A stretch of DNA of 64,000 nt. Origin: Centroberyx gerrardi. Lineage: Eukaryota; Chordata; Actinopteri; Beryciformes; Berycidae. Positions 37,301-52,300 of the stretch are shown here, piece by piece. The notes beneath the pieces are model-generated. The model saw only the letters and a list, made by a program, of their open reading frames with translations, was not told where the DNA came from and made no database searches. A program made the position numbers and the translations under genes. Location of the stretch: assembly GCF_048128805.1 (NCBI RefSeq), contig NC_136005.1:20925760-20989759 (forward strand). Reading direction: 5' to 3'. How positions within the stretch are numbered: the stretch's first letter is position 1; every line of letters starts with the position of its first letter.

Positions 37301-40300
37301 GCACCCTGCTCCATTTCCCTTTACCAGAAGCACTCTACGCCCCACTCTTCCTCCTCCTCCTCCTCCCCTACGCTTAACCCCCTTCACTCGCATCTCAAAC
37401 AAGTTACAGGAAATGAGGACGTATCTGCTTCCTGTCCACAACCAGGAAACAGCCTGATATCATTTCGTGGTTTGAATGAGTGAGACACTGTGACACGTGT
37501 TTGTCTGTTTGTGTAAGAGAGAAAACCCACGCTCTGTTGACGTTGGCTGTCCACAAATGTGGGATTTCAGGTGAACCAACTCTGAGCAGGTTAAAGGAAA
37601 CAATAAACAAGTGGTTCTGCTTACTGGTGTTGGACTGAAGTCCTCCTGAGCACTGCTAAACCGGTCTGGAGAGCCCAGGTCTGCTGACTTACTGAGCGCA
37701 CACACAGGAGATAGATAAACATTAATACAGAGTCACACATACTGTAATCAAGGACATAAATTTACACACAAAGAAATGCACACACTTCCACACATCCAGA
37801 CACTTACTGAGATGTGTCAATGTCTCCATCTGTCTTGGTGCTCAGCTGCTCCAAGCAGTTGATGAAAACCTGAATTGGACACATCGGCATGCTGGTCAGG
37901 CATGTGGGAAACACCTCATGTATATAGTAGATATATAATAGATTTGGGCACAGTGACACAAGGTGCTCCAGTAGCGCTGTTATCGGCTTATATAGCAGGT
38001 ATAGTGGTGCACAGCAATCCGTCTTAAACTATGTAAAGAGACCTAAAATTGCGGGTTCCCACATTATAAGATAACAATAGAATAGAATAGAATAGAATTT
38101 ATGTGTCACTCCCCATGACAATAAATAAACAAGTTACAAACAAGTTACAAACTGTTTTTAACACAGTTAAAAACAGTAAAAGGTAAATACAAATGGAAAA
38201 GGGCACATACAACAACACAATAAAATTAAAAAAAAAGTATAGTGGGCAAACATTTAACATGTTTCATGTGTTTGAGCCCCTGACCAAGAGACACGGTTGT
38301 GTGCTTTTAGTTTTTTCAGGATTTCAGGATTATATCCAATGAGAGAATTACTGTTTTCCTGATTTTTTGGTGTGCTTCTGACCACATACTTAAACTTAAT
38401 TTCTCATTTGGGTCGCAGGCTGAAAATGTGGTGGAGAATACCTTCAAGATGGCCACACAGAGCTCCGATGCCTGGTCCTGGGCCTGTTCCAGCTGGAGCA
38501 CCTGGAGAAAACACAATGTAACACAAAATAACACGTCAGAGAAATCCCACTTTCCCCTCAGGGATCAATAAAGTTCATCCCACTGATGACACAAGAGTGT
38601 GATTACATTGTAAAGGAGATACATACTTGGTTGCTTTGTGTGAATACAATTTGATGAGACAATTGTATGGTGTCTGTTGCATGCAATTATCTTACATTGA
38701 TCTCTCCTGGTCTGGTTTCCAGGGGCTCTTTGAGCGACTGCAGCATCTGGACCATGCACTGTTCAAACTGGGAAGGCTGGACAAAACACCACCACCAGAA
38801 ATGGATAACACAGATTATAAAAGCAGACCAGCTCCACAATATAAACCACAACTTTTCACTATGTTACGTTGCAAAGATCAGTGACCTTAAAGCAGGGATG
38901 CAAACACATGAGGGGTCAGAAAAGGTGATGAAAGGTCTCTGGTATGCTCTCGCAGAGAGAAAATTTAGAACAATTAAGTGCTTAAAAGCCTATTTCTCAT
39001 AATTTGGAAAATGAGAATATATCAAAAACTAACCTTTTAGGTCAAGTTAGGCTGGGGACACACTAGAAGATTAAACCATTTTGTCCATCCCGACAATCGG
39101 GAGGGGAAACCTTGATCTGAGACTTAGTCAGGACTGATGGTCCGCCCAAAATATGTGATAGTGTGAGGGGATTACAGATTCAATTTTAACCACCCTGTCC
39201 GCCCTGATCATATCAAACATGTTGGATATTTACGATTGACTTCTGGACGGATCCTGAAGTGTGTTCCAAGAGTGGAGACTGCCAATAGCCAATTAGAGCC
39301 AAATTTACAGTGAGGTAAGGCAGAAAGAAGAGTTAAATTAAAAAGTTATAGTAATGCTAATAACTCCAACCACGGATTTACCCAAATTCTCTTTTGGTGG
39401 GTTTCCATGAGATTAGAGTTCATGGCATTAGTGACATATGAGGAGACAGCAGGATAATCTCAGTTACATCATTAAGTGTGTGGTACCCTATCCTTGCCTA
39501 ATCGTCTAGTGTGATTATTTTCACGACTCGGAGACAAAAACAATAAAAGAAAAAAAATACTAATACAAGTCCGTCATTATGTGTGTGACACAATGCCTTT
39601 TCAAAATTGGTTACAACTTTAAAAGTCTTCTAGTCTGTTCCCAGCCATAATGCCACTATAAAGTCAATCTAAGTGTAACTTAGTTCATCAAAGGATGAAG
39701 AGTTAAAAAGCAATGGGAATGAACAGAGGTAAAAAAAAAAAAATGGATCAAGTGCTGTTGAATCCGTTTCCTCAAACATAAGATACCCTCCCCCCCGGTA
39801 TCCTTGATTCCAATCAGATATTAATCGTTACATCCCTAGTAGCTGTGATGGTCACTACAGAATCAATGACAGAAGTGACATAAAGAATAATGAATAGAAT
39901 ACAAAATAATGGTGTGGAAAGACAGAGTGAGAGAAAAAGGGGAAAGAGGAACAAAGGGAATAAAAAGGGAAAAATCACGCACTTTCAGTCTGGCAGTGGA
40001 AACCACTCAATGAACTGACATCTAGTTAGTAAAACCAGTCTATCTGCCAACATCCAGTTGGTAAAGATGATGATTGTGATTCTGATAAAAACCATTTGAC
40101 TCATCTTTCCCTGACTCATCAGTTGGTTGAATAACAACCGCCCAAATTATTTTCTCTGAATTTATATGATCAGTATCAAGGGAACCCGGGATCAAAATGG
40201 CAAATATGGTAAAAAGATAACAAGTTTGCATCCTTGTTAAAGAGGTATTTCAGAGTGGTAGAATAATTTCCATTTATGGCACATAGAGCTTCATATCAGT

Positions 40301-42725
40301 CCTTGCTTTCACCTTTACACAAATTGTGGAAAAGGAGACCATGAGCATATTTTATTCAGTATTCAGTGTCACATTCTTTAAGAAGAAGAGCTTGTTTACC
40401 ATTATTGACACAAGAGTCTGAAAAATAGCCTGAATGTGAGGGGTAAAAGGCAGCTAATATCGGACGCTGATTGTTCATGAACTCACATAGAAGTATGAAA
40501 AACGGTTAAGCCATGTAAAATACCGATAGCAGTTTAAGTCTATGTGTGACCTTTATGGCATAGCTGAAAATCATCATGAAATAAGCAGTGCTGCTTCATG
40601 TGGTAATATGACCTTACCAGGCTGGTGATTCCCTCATTATCTACAACCCAGTCCTCCTTCTCAGCAAGTCTCTTGACATCTGAGTGAGGAGAAACACACA
40701 TATGAATCAAAAGGGCAATTACTTGAAACCTTGGTAAAATTTACTAGACTGTACATCTGAACTCAAGGACTAAAAAAAGTCTTCCCATCTATGATCATAT
40801 TAATACGGGGTCATTGTGAGTGAAAATTATAAATAGAATTGAGAGTTTCTGAGGGACAACCACAATACGAATTAAAGTCAAGGTCTTACTCCTGAAACCA
40901 CACTTAACTTGGCTTTATAGTAACAGCTAAGTGAGAACCAGGCACCCTTGTCAAAATGACCAACCATGTCTAACCACAAATGAAACCTAGCACTTCTGGT
41001 TTTACTGTCAAAACACTTTCTCTATAACTAACCTGGATGTTGCATCAGTTAAAGATAACAGTTGAGGGACAGCACACACACACACACACACACATACACA
41101 CACACACATGTCTACAAACAGACAGGCAAGGTACAGCGTGTGCAGGTTTAAGGAGGTCCACGTGGATTACCATCACATGACCAGCCCAGCACAAAACTAT
41201 GTACATCATTGACTGTTAATAAATCCACCAGGCAGTCTATGGAGGAATGCGGCATAAATAGGCACGCGTCCAGCCTGTCTGTCTTGCATTTGTGAAAAGC
41301 TCATAGAATTAGGATTATTATAGATCCCGTGTTGGCAAGCATCCATCTTGCATCAATCATCCCACCATGTTATATCCTAATCTATTAGTCATTGCTCCTC
41401 TTCCCTAAGCCCCCCTCACCTTCTGTAGTGTGGAGCAGGGTCACCATGAGGCAGTGCACTCTCAAGTCCAGCAGCAGATCCTGGATGACCTGCAGCAGAT
41501 CATTAGGGATCTCTAAGGTGGACAGAGCATCATGGCAACCCCTGGAAGGGAGACGGAAGGACAGGGCGAGCGAGATCGAGGTTAGAAAACGTATGGCAGA
41601 CATGGAGGCAACAGCTCTTGCGTGTATCCATTTCAAAATTGCACACATTAAATGAAACACACAGATTCAAATAATCAATGCGAGTACCTGACAATGTGTA
41701 TGACTTGTGTGAGCCAGGGTCCGGTGAGCTCCGTCTTATTCTCCCAGCCCGCGTAGAGACTCATCTCCACCGGGGGCAAGGTAGTGGGGAGGAGAGCCCC
41801 CCGCACAAGCTTCACTAGCCGATGGGTCAACTCCTCGATCATTTTCTACAGACACACACATACACATGCACACACAGGATTAGGTTGCATTCATTTAAAA
41901 AATAACTGTAGTGAGTAAAAACCTCAAAATACCTTATTTGTGTAAATGACATGACCACAATACATACTTTAAAGTCATTCTGTCTCTGTCTGGCATTCTT
42001 CTTGGATTTTTCCACCTGGCCAGATTTTTCTCCGGTCTGCAGAAAAAAATGACACAAACATAAACCACTGAGAGTAATGAAGGGGTACCATATACAAGGA
42101 GTAAATTACTTCACAAACAGTAGCATACAGTCTTAACAAATTTCAGCCCCCATATAATCTCTGTGCCGCTCCATATCATCTGAAAACAAGTGAAACATGT
42201 CATCCCCCACAGATGATGCAGGGAACGCTTGGGCCAATCAGAAACAATTCCTGCAAGTTTCAGAAAAATTAGACCAGTGGTGTAGCAGTTATGGGCTTTC
42301 AAATTTCAAACACTGGAACATAATGTGAAGATACATCACCCCTCCAAGTTTTGTCAAAAACTTGGGGGGACAAAAAGGAAAGTCCACTCTCAAAGAAAAT
42401 AGTATACAATTCTGCAATGCAAAGCTATAGACCAAAAATAATTTTGTTGTTCAAGTGTTCATGACTCTCCCGTTGCATCCCATTGCTCTCTTCTGGATCT
42501 CAATAAAAAGGCTGCCACTGAAGATGCCTCACTAAGTATTTTGCCTCAGCATTTACCTCACTAAAGAGGCTTCCATTAACGTAGGAGATCCAAAGCTTCC
42601 AGAAGTTGGGCAGTTGACCAATCACCACGTCCGACAGCTTCTCCACAAACTGCACCTGCTGGGGGGTCTCAAAGCGCCAGGCTGGAATGAACACATACGT
42701 GCATCCACACACACACGCACGCGAA

Positions 42726-42758
<33 letters not shown>

Positions 42759-44114
42759 TACACAAACCCACTGAGAAACAAAAATCTAGGTCACTCATCT
42801 AAGGTGTACTGAATTGACTTTAAAAATCCACCTGTTAACACTGAAGTGCTGTGGTAGCACAGTGTTGTTGTAACTAAGAATCGCTGAACAAAATATTTAA
42901 CTTCCTGATATATGGATGTACAGCGCACCAGACTAAAGTTGGTTGATGCTTGTGTGACTTCTACCTAAAAAAACATGCCACTGTCGTGAATGGTTATCTG
43001 TATTTAATACAGTACTAGAGAGAGAGAATTATAATGTGCAGAACGGTGTTATAGTGATACATACTGCTGGGGCGTGGCGTACGCAGGCTGCCCCCTCTCT
43101 TCAAAGATGCAGTGTGGCTGAGCCTGCTGAGGGCCAATGGACGGGTATCCCCCTCCAGGTCTAGAGCTATGGCTCCGACACCCACTGAGAGACATAAAGA
43201 AAGAGAGAGAGAGAAACAGAAAGAGAGAGAAGGGGGGGGGGGCGGGAAAGGGAGAAATGAGAAATGAACTCACAAGAAAAAGAAACACATACTTCAGATA
43301 TCAAATAATCAAATAAACCATTTTCATAATTCCACATTCCTCAATAAGCTCAGCAGGCTTTCACACCAAACAATCCTCCCTTGCCCCTCTCGTCCTTTCT
43401 TTATTTGTCTTTTGATCCATCTCTCCCCTGGCCAACAGCTGAGAGAATGTCCCGTTGTTTCCAGGGTGAGGGGAGAGAGCTGTGAGGTTTGTGAGGGCCA
43501 GGGGTGATCTGGGTTTACATCGGCCAAACTGGGCTCAGTAATGTCTAATCCTGGTCTGATTATTAGCCAGGCAGCCAGGTTCCACTAGATGGCGATATGG
43601 AGCTGCGTTGCAGTGACAAATGTCCAAGTCCTAATGCAACCTCACACCCCTATCCTGATCCTTCTCGGCTAGTGAGATAACTTTGGGGTAGAAGGTTTGG
43701 AGAGTTAGCAGAAGGGGTGAGAGCAAACTCAAGTGAAAGTGAAACAATGTAGTGTTGAGAGGGAATCAAACTTTTACTACACTGAAAATGAAACTTAAGT
43801 GCAGTTTGTGCGGCTGTACACGCACGCCTACATAGCGTTTTTGTAAAAGGGAGAAGGACGAGCCACATTTCCAAAACATGTGTCTGACACACAGAGAGAG
43901 TGTACTGGTGAGTCACAAACTGCATGGGTGTGTGTTGAGAAATCCCCAAGCAGAAAAGCAAATGCTGAGTGGTCAAGCTGGCTGTGCACACAACACACTA
44001 ATCCTGTCTCCAAATGTAAGGAAATTCTAAATTGAGTCAGATTAACCAGTAAACAGCCTCTCAGAGCTCAGAAGAGCAGAGCTCTCCCACAGCACGGATA
44101 CAGGCGCAGACGCT

Positions 44115-44198
<84 letters not shown>

Positions 44199-44762
44199 CC
44201 ATATAGAGCGGTACAGTCTCATTCTTAGAGATGTTTTCCTCTCTTTTTATAGGGATGAGAGCTGCTGTTGATCCAGGTGTCGGGTGAACCCTTGGCGTCC
44301 TCAGAATGAGCAACTGTGTGTGTGTGTGTGTGTGTGTGTACAGTATGGGTTTGAGTGTGCAGGCGTGTAAGACTTCTTTGTGTGCTCCAAGTATTCATTA
44401 TGCTATGTTGTTTGTAGCTAGTTTGAAGTTGAGTTTGAAGTTAAAATATATGAACTTCTTTGTGTGTGTGCGTGTGTGTGTTGAAGACATTGTGTGTGTG
44501 TGTGTCAGCTCTGCTCACTTCCTCCTTTGGTCTGACACTTCTCTGCAGGTCGGACGACTTCCTGTTCCCCAAGGGGTCAGCAACCCAGACCACACACGCC
44601 TGCTTTCTGTCTAAACACACACACATATACATATGCATGCACGCACATGCACACATACACACGCATACACACACACCTAACGTTCTCCCATTCAAATACA
44701 GTTACTCCACACATAATTATGCTGTATCATTCTCATGCTATAGACTATAATTTTTAACACTG

Positions 44763-44797
<35 letters not shown>

Positions 44798-46298
44798 TCT
44801 GATTAATATGCTAATTTAAGAGTAATAATTACCAGAGTGGTACCCACTGAGCTTCAAATCACAACCGCATGTTGCCCAATGCAATGTATGAACACTGGAA
44901 TCCCTCTAATTGTTCACTGACAAAGCTATTTTCCTACAGACAAAATTTGCTTCTAATTGTATTGACATTGGCAGAGGAACCATTGTTCAGGAAATAAGAG
45001 TACCACAGTTTATAATTGAATTGGGCAGAGTCAGATTGCAATACCAGAGCACGATGGGAGTGTTTAGACATACGGAAGCAACTTGCGCTGCTATGCTACC
45101 TCACAAGAAAACTGAGATTCAGGCTTTTGTTCAAACAAAGATGGATGGGTCTATTTCACGTTTAAGGCAATTTAGAGGGTAATTAACAGAATCATAGCTA
45201 TGCCAGAATGGCCTCTAGCCTCATATTCTGGACCGGAACACAGCATACACAACATGAAAGAGAAAATTACATCAGTTATGGCAGACATGGCCGGCCCATC
45301 AAAGAGCAATTATCCCTGCCACGTGTGATGCTGACAATAGCAGAGAAAAGTGGCTTATGAATGGACTGTGCTGGTAAACGTGATATAAGGGGGAAGAGGA
45401 GACGCCAGCAGAGGAGATGGCTGTGAGGTACCAGAAGGGGGTGTCCTGGCTATGAGAGGAGGGGTGTGGGTGGGAGTGGGGGAGTATAGTGGATGTGGTT
45501 TTTGATGGTGGCTGTTCAAGGGGCCGCTTGGGTTGCGGGATGTTTTAGGAGGCACTGGTTTCATACTTGGGCGAGAGGTGAGCAGCTGAGAGCGGGGATG
45601 GATACCAGGTGGGTGTGTGGGGAGAGGGTGAGGAGGTGGGGCACTCTGTACAGTACGACAGGAGAGGGGACAGGAGACAGCTGCTGCAGAAAAAAAGAGC
45701 AGAAAGGAGAGAGAAAGAGACAGAAGGATTGTGCGTTTGTGTGTGCATTCTAGTATATGTGTACGTTGTTGTCTTTATGTATATGTGTCACTGGGTGTGT
45801 GTGCGCGCATGTGTCTGCGTGCATGCGCTTTTTTGCAAACCAGCAATTAGCAAAGAAGTCGCATGCAATTTAAGATTCACTCTAGTGTTGCACTGCGGTG
45901 GAATGCATGTGTGGACAAGAGGGGCCATCCCTGACATGATAATCAAGATGGTATTTAACTATGGAAAGGCAGGGAGCACACCAGCGCCGAGATCCATCAA
46001 CTTGAGCCCCGGAAACCACTGTTACCCTTAGCATTAGACATGTTTATGTTCCAGCTGCACTATGTGAAGCAGCCACCCACTCACAATGCACTCTGTATGT
46101 ATTTGTGTGCGCCTGTGTGTAAGCGAGTGTACGCGTATGAGTGTGTGTGTGTGTCTGTGCGTGTGTGTGTCTCTAAGCATGGCTGGCGAATCGCTGTTCT
46201 TCCTGAGCGGACGGTTTCACATCCACATTTTTCTGCTGGCTGATTTAACAGAGAAACAGCTTAATTGGGGTTAATTGTTCCAATCCATCTGTGCAGCC

Positions 46299-46339
<41 letters not shown>

Positions 46340-49300
46340 GTAACATGTCAGGCCCTGAAACCCAAATCCAAAGCCAACGCTCCCTCACTTTCATCTTATT
46401 CATACATTCATGAAAAAATAAACACGCAGGCCTCAAGCAGAACAGGCAGGGAAGGGGGAGAGGGGGGATGACAGAAAGGGCTAGAGAGGGAGAGGGGAAT
46501 GTAGGCAGAGTATTGGTATGATGGAGAGGCAGCTGGTTTTCTCTACCCAAAGCCACCTTCAGATTCACATGACATCCACCAGCCTGATTGGAAATGCTAA
46601 ATAGGGGCTTTTCACTTTGTGTGTAATATTAGTCAGCTCAAATGTATGCTTGCATGTGTGTGTGTGTTAGTCACCTCTCTGGTCATTGATGAACTCTTCT
46701 CTGCAGTTTTGCATCAGCTGCAGGATCCACTTGTGCTGAGCGTAGATGCACTGCCATGCTGGGTCTCCTGGAGCATGCAGGTCAGACAGGTACCTACACA
46801 TGCGCAAACACACACACACACACGACATCTAAGAAATTAAAATCAGACCTCCAGACCTCCACAAACACTTCACCCTCTTATCCATCCCCACCCATAATCA
46901 TCCCTCTCCCCAAGTGTATTTCCGGGGCGGCACTCAGTGATCTGTGGGATGTGAGATGAGTCACTCCCTGGGCTGCGGCTTGGCTCTCTCTACTGTCATC
47001 CGATGAACCCGCTCATTTGTTCCTCATTAGGTGGCATCCTTCAAAACTTTGAGAAAGACAAACAGGCGCAAACACACACACAAACACGCACACTTACAGA
47101 CATACACACCCAAACGCCCACCCCCCCGACACACACATAAATACACAACACACAGCTCCCACACTCTATGTAAAGAGTAAACAGGAGCTGAGTGGGCGTT
47201 CAGAGCCATGCCTAATGCAGCAGGATGAAAGATGTTGCCGTGTGGTTGAAAGCTGGTCTCTGTGTTCCTGACAGGTCGGTCTTAACAATAATAAACCGGG
47301 CGAGACCACAAGTATGGATGGATAGATGGATGGAGGAAAAAGAGGGGAAAAGAAAGACGGGGAAGAGAAAAAAATAGAAACAGAAACAGAGAGTGAGACA
47401 GCAGAACACTGACAGGATTAGTGAACAGCCAGAGGGAAGTGAGAGGCAGAGAGAAAAAACAAGGAAAGTGGATAGAGGATGAGGTGCAGGTAAATGATGA
47501 GACAGACAGACAGTTATGGAAACCAAGGAAGTGCGACGAAAGACTGTATTTGATGTATCAAGACTGCATCCAATGTGTAAAAATTGCCTGAAATGTGTAA
47601 AGACTGTTTGTGATTATGTAAAAACTGTACGCAATGTGTAGACATAGGAGATGTGTGAATGTGTATTTGTAAAGACTGTATGAGATGTGTTAGGATTGCA
47701 TGAGACGTGTAAAGCATGACATGTATAAAGACTACATGAGATGTATAACAACTGTGTGAAATGTGCAAAGATTGTATGAGATAGGATTGTACGGGCGATG
47801 TGTAAAGAGACCTGATGTATCTCTTCTGGTCGTGCAGTGTTGACGGGGTTTGCAGCAGTTTCTCCAATAGGAGACTCCTCAGTGCTCCAATCCTCGTCTC
47901 CACCTCAGCATACACTACACAGAGCAGGGAAACAGGCAAACACACAGTTATTCACAGTGAGACCACAACTCAGAGATTTTACAAAGCCAAGAGAGTCTTC
48001 ATTGCTGAGATAAAGCAATATTTTATAGATTTGTTGGGTTAAAAACCCTCAGGGGGAAATACATTTACCTTTTTTGAAGACAGGGACCTCGGTATTGCCA
48101 AAAAGAGATTTGGCTTTCTCATAGTCATTGATCACCACATCATAATCTCCCTGAGAGAGAGAAAAGGTAATTTAGTTGATATTGCAATGACTGGATAGTA
48201 CAGGCAAATTACATGCCAAACACTGTGTTTGTTGTACTTGCACTGTGCATTTAAGCCTCTCTAGCACCACCCTCTGGGTGACAGATATCCAAGTGCCTTG
48301 CAACGAATATGCATACAGGGTGTATGTAAAAGGACTTTCATTTTGAAGTAACAAAATCAAAATTACAAAGGCATGCCCTTTAGCAATATATGCCAGCTTT
48401 ATAGAGGCCTAATAATCACTGCTTTGTATGCGAGTTGAGGCAACTAACGGAGTTCCAAAGAAGCCAAATAGTTGATGCCTGCATTACAGATGCACATAGC
48501 TCAGAAGTTGTTTGTTACAAGGAGAATTGAAGCCATTCTGAAGGCAAAGGGTGGCTCTATTCATTACTTGATATTCACACATTTCTACGCGTTTCTGTAG
48601 TTTTGTATACCCCTTGTGTGTGTCTGTGTGACTGTGAGTGTGTGTAGTTGTATTGCACCTTCTGGATATTGCGTTCAATGTAGAGTGGCAGGTTGAAGAG
48701 AAACTTGAACCGCTGCAGGACATTGAGCGCGTTGCGTGTGGAGTCAGCTTTGTCCTTCCGCCCCAAGACCTCCTGGAACAGAGTATCTGCAGTATCGCTC
48801 GCTCCTAAGAGAAAGACAGAGAGAGAAAGAGAGAGTGAAAGAGGTGGGAGAAAATGAGAAAGGGAGATACTATAAAAATAAACGTCGATACCACATTTCC
48901 CTCTTATTACAGGTCTCTGGTTTTCCTCCTGAACTGTATGCTATCTGACCTAGAGACAGGCGAGCAGGAGTGGAGAGACAGAGCTGCTAAGGAGAGGATG
49001 ACAGCTATCTCTCACTCAGCCAGCTTGGTGGACCCTTTGCACGCTACACCCTGGCTTCGTGGGTGGCCTCGGATATGCCGGCAGAAAGAAAAAAAACCCC
49101 TACGAAGTTCTTTTAATCAAAAAAAGAACACCCCCTCCATCCCTAAAGGAAAAACAGCGTGAGAGCGAACAGAGGAACATTTCACATTTCTCACTCCCCG
49201 CTCTGCGCTCTGACTGACGAGTTGTCATGAGGTTGACATTTGGTGGGGCCATTCTGTGATTGGCTGATTGGGCTATGTGTTTGACGTACAGGCTTTTGGG

Positions 49301-52300
49301 GTAGGAGGCGAGTGGTGGCCTGGGCCCACTGGGCTGTGGGCCCACATGTCTGGGGCTGCGGGGATGAAAGCTGCGTCCGGCTGGGAGGTTTATTTACTCT
49401 AGACTCCGGGAAAAGGACCTGCTTATTGACCCTCCATTAGAGGAGTCACATTATCATGTATGAGATGAGAGGGTGGGGACACAGGATCCGCTGAGGGATC
49501 CGCTCTCCAATGGGGGCAAGACCTACAAAGGAGACTGAACATACACTGTGTGTATGTGTTTGGTGTGTGAATGGTGTATGAGTGTGTGTGATAATTGGTA
49601 GAGGCTGAAGGTGGGCAGCACAGAGCACCAGACTAATCCTATCCTCATAATCACTTTGTCCATTGCTGAGGGGATACTTTAGAGGAAATGTCCCAATAAC
49701 TGAACTTCTAAGAGATTAACACATGAGGAGCGTGAATAATAAATGCCGTCTGCCACGCCTTCACTAATACAGCATTATGGTTAGAATTTCTGTTGGGGGT
49801 GGATTCTAGATGAAAGGATGCTTACTGTTGAGGATGTTTTCTAGACGTTGGGTCATTGATCCCTCCACTCTCTCCGTGCCATCAGACTCCAGCCTCTGGT
49901 GGATTGCTGAAACAAAAGTCAGTATTATGCATATTGTGAAGCATTAGGACCGATAACATCCAGTGAAATCCACTGAAATAAAATATGATGAATGATAACT
50001 GTAGGCATGAAGGCAGATAGGCCGGGTAAGTAGTGTGGAGAAAAAAAAAGGTTGGACAGAATTATTTGAGGGTCTCTGTGTGTTATAAAACACTCCGGAG
50101 TAACTAATGTGCAATTCCGAAAGTCCGGAACATTTTCAATTTCAGGAACTGAAGGTAAAACAATAAACAGCCCCTACCCCAGTGGTAGATGGGAGATAAC
50201 CTCCGCGGGTCTCCGCCCACAGATGCTGCTGTTGAACCCTACCCGCCTTGTGCATGTTCCCACGCAACCGAAAACCTGACCCTGTCCCAGTGTACTGGAT
50301 CGATTCACCTGACGAATGACCTAACAGTTTCAGCACCGTCTTGTGGTCCTGGGACATTTTGAGCCCTTCGACCCGGAGGTAATGCAAATCCAAAATGTTT
50401 CATCTGTCTGAGAAATAATATTTGGGAGAGGAGAGCTGGAGGCCTGGATGCCAAAAATTGCTGCTGCTGAGGGGGGAGGAGGAGGGAGGAACTCTCAGAC
50501 GGCTTGTCCCCATCACTTAGCATGACCAGCTTTACACCAGACTGGGAGAAATTGAAAAAGAAGAAATGAGAGAACGAGAAAGAGAAAAAGAGAGAGAGAG
50601 AGAGTGGTGTGGCTACCCATATGAATAAATAAATGGTCTGCAGTAGTGGGGCAGCTGGGTGCTGAGAGGGGCAGTGTGGGTTTATTGACAGAGTAGAGGA
50701 GAGGTGGAGGAGGTTTGGGAGACCTTCTCGTACATTTTTGTGGGGAGCTTCAAATATGCACCAAGCGCATATCTGAAGAATGAAGTGAGAAGAAAGAAAC
50801 AGGGGGGGAATAAAAAGGATGACGATCCTCTCATTTCTCTTCTCTTCACTTTCCTACCTTCCTCCTTCTCCCACATTTGTTCCACTACAAACAATGGCTG
50901 TTAGCTGAGCTGGGACAAAGCAGAAGGAGTGGGAGGCAAAGAGAAGGGGGAGAGTTCTGTAAATAAATATGTGGGTCCATTCTGACAGACAGAAGCCTCA
51001 AGGCAGAGGCCGAGGTATTCCTAAAACACACTGTTCAAACATGCCATTGCCTAATCGGCACGGACACTGCTGGCCCTTTCGTGCACCTCTCGCTGCTCAT
51101 CAACCGGCAGCGTGGTCAGAAAACACAGCCAGATGCAGGTTACTCTGAAAAATGAAGACAAAAGCAACGAGACCTGAGAGTGTATATGGGAGAACATGGG
51201 ATTGATAGGGCTGAACACACAGGCAGACAAAATCACACATATACAATCTCACACGCACGCACACACACACTGCAGGTCTGCTTCTCGTCTCTACACTCCC
51301 CCCTTGCCCTGTTGCCAGCTGTGTGTCCTCTGCGTCTGTCACACACTCTTGCTGAAGGGGCGATGACGTCACAGCTAACCTAAACACTAGGTCAGGGTCC
51401 GGATAACACACAGCCAGGACCTGAGGAAGAGCTGCAGCTCCTGCTTCACTTCCTGGAACCGTTGAGGAAAAAAAAATGAATAAGAATAAAAATACAGTGT
51501 CCCTGGATTCTAAAGCTGGAGATGTTTTGACTCCTGCCGGGGCTGGGAGCTTGGGGAATAGGCCCTGGGAATCTGTCATTTTTGGAACACGGTAGCCGTG
51601 CCGTTTCCTGCATCACTGGGAGACTTCCTTTTCACACAACAATAAAAAACCTCAAATTTCAACATTTTAGTGGCAACAGCCCTGGCCTCCCTGACAGTCT
51701 GTCAGTCATTCAATCAGCCGGAGAAGCCCGGTCCCAGAAGACCCCTAGGAGCATGGCTCAATTTGTCACTGGGGCTCCCTGACCAAACAGCCCCTACGAC
51801 GAACCCCTTCCATCTCTTTCACCAGTCTGCTGTGGCTCACATGGAGAGTTTACAGAACCACTTGTTTCCTGTTAAACCGCCTTTGCCCCTCAACGCCCCA
51901 CCACCCTTCCACCCCCCAGTCACTAGGCCGGTTGACCAAGGAGTAAAGACCTCACATCTAGGGTGTCTGACCTGTGACATTGAGACCATGAGTAACTTCA
52001 GCAGAGTGTTGCATCTCTTCTGTCTCTTTAGGTCAAAGCCTCAGTCAGGCAGAGCAGATTACTTTAGATGTCTAGGACCAACACTTATATAGTATCTAAG
52101 AATAGGAGTACTGTTCTGGGTCCAGTTCACCCCTTAAATCATGCTCAAGCTTGTGAGGCCATGCAACCTGATCAGTTATTTCAGATCTACACTTAGGAAG
52201 CTTTAAGAATACAGCCCCAGACCAACATCTGGCTAGAGCTCCCATTCTTGTTTCCACATTAGCCAAAGGCTGACATTAGCTAACTAAGCCTAACAGCACT

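Larger units (their letters stand above)
43185..46674 (-). other. EXOC2: EXOC2 intron 10
   Basis: No coding exon was recognised. It holds a very long (AC)n run at 44116-44194, a (GT)n run at 44314-44338, a (CA)n run at 44765-44792, a (GT)n run at 46304-46337 and a CTCF-type motif at 43581-43593. A 90-codon frame at 44910-45182 resembles nothing known to me. Confidence 0.5.

Noticed and set aside
44910-45182. 90-codon frame in EXOC2 intron 10
   Set aside because: No homology known to me and no splice or promoter context; likely chance.
50142-50393. 83-codon minus-strand frame in EXOC2 intron 5
   Set aside because: It resembles no known protein, lies inside an intron, and the surrounding sequence looks repeat-derived.
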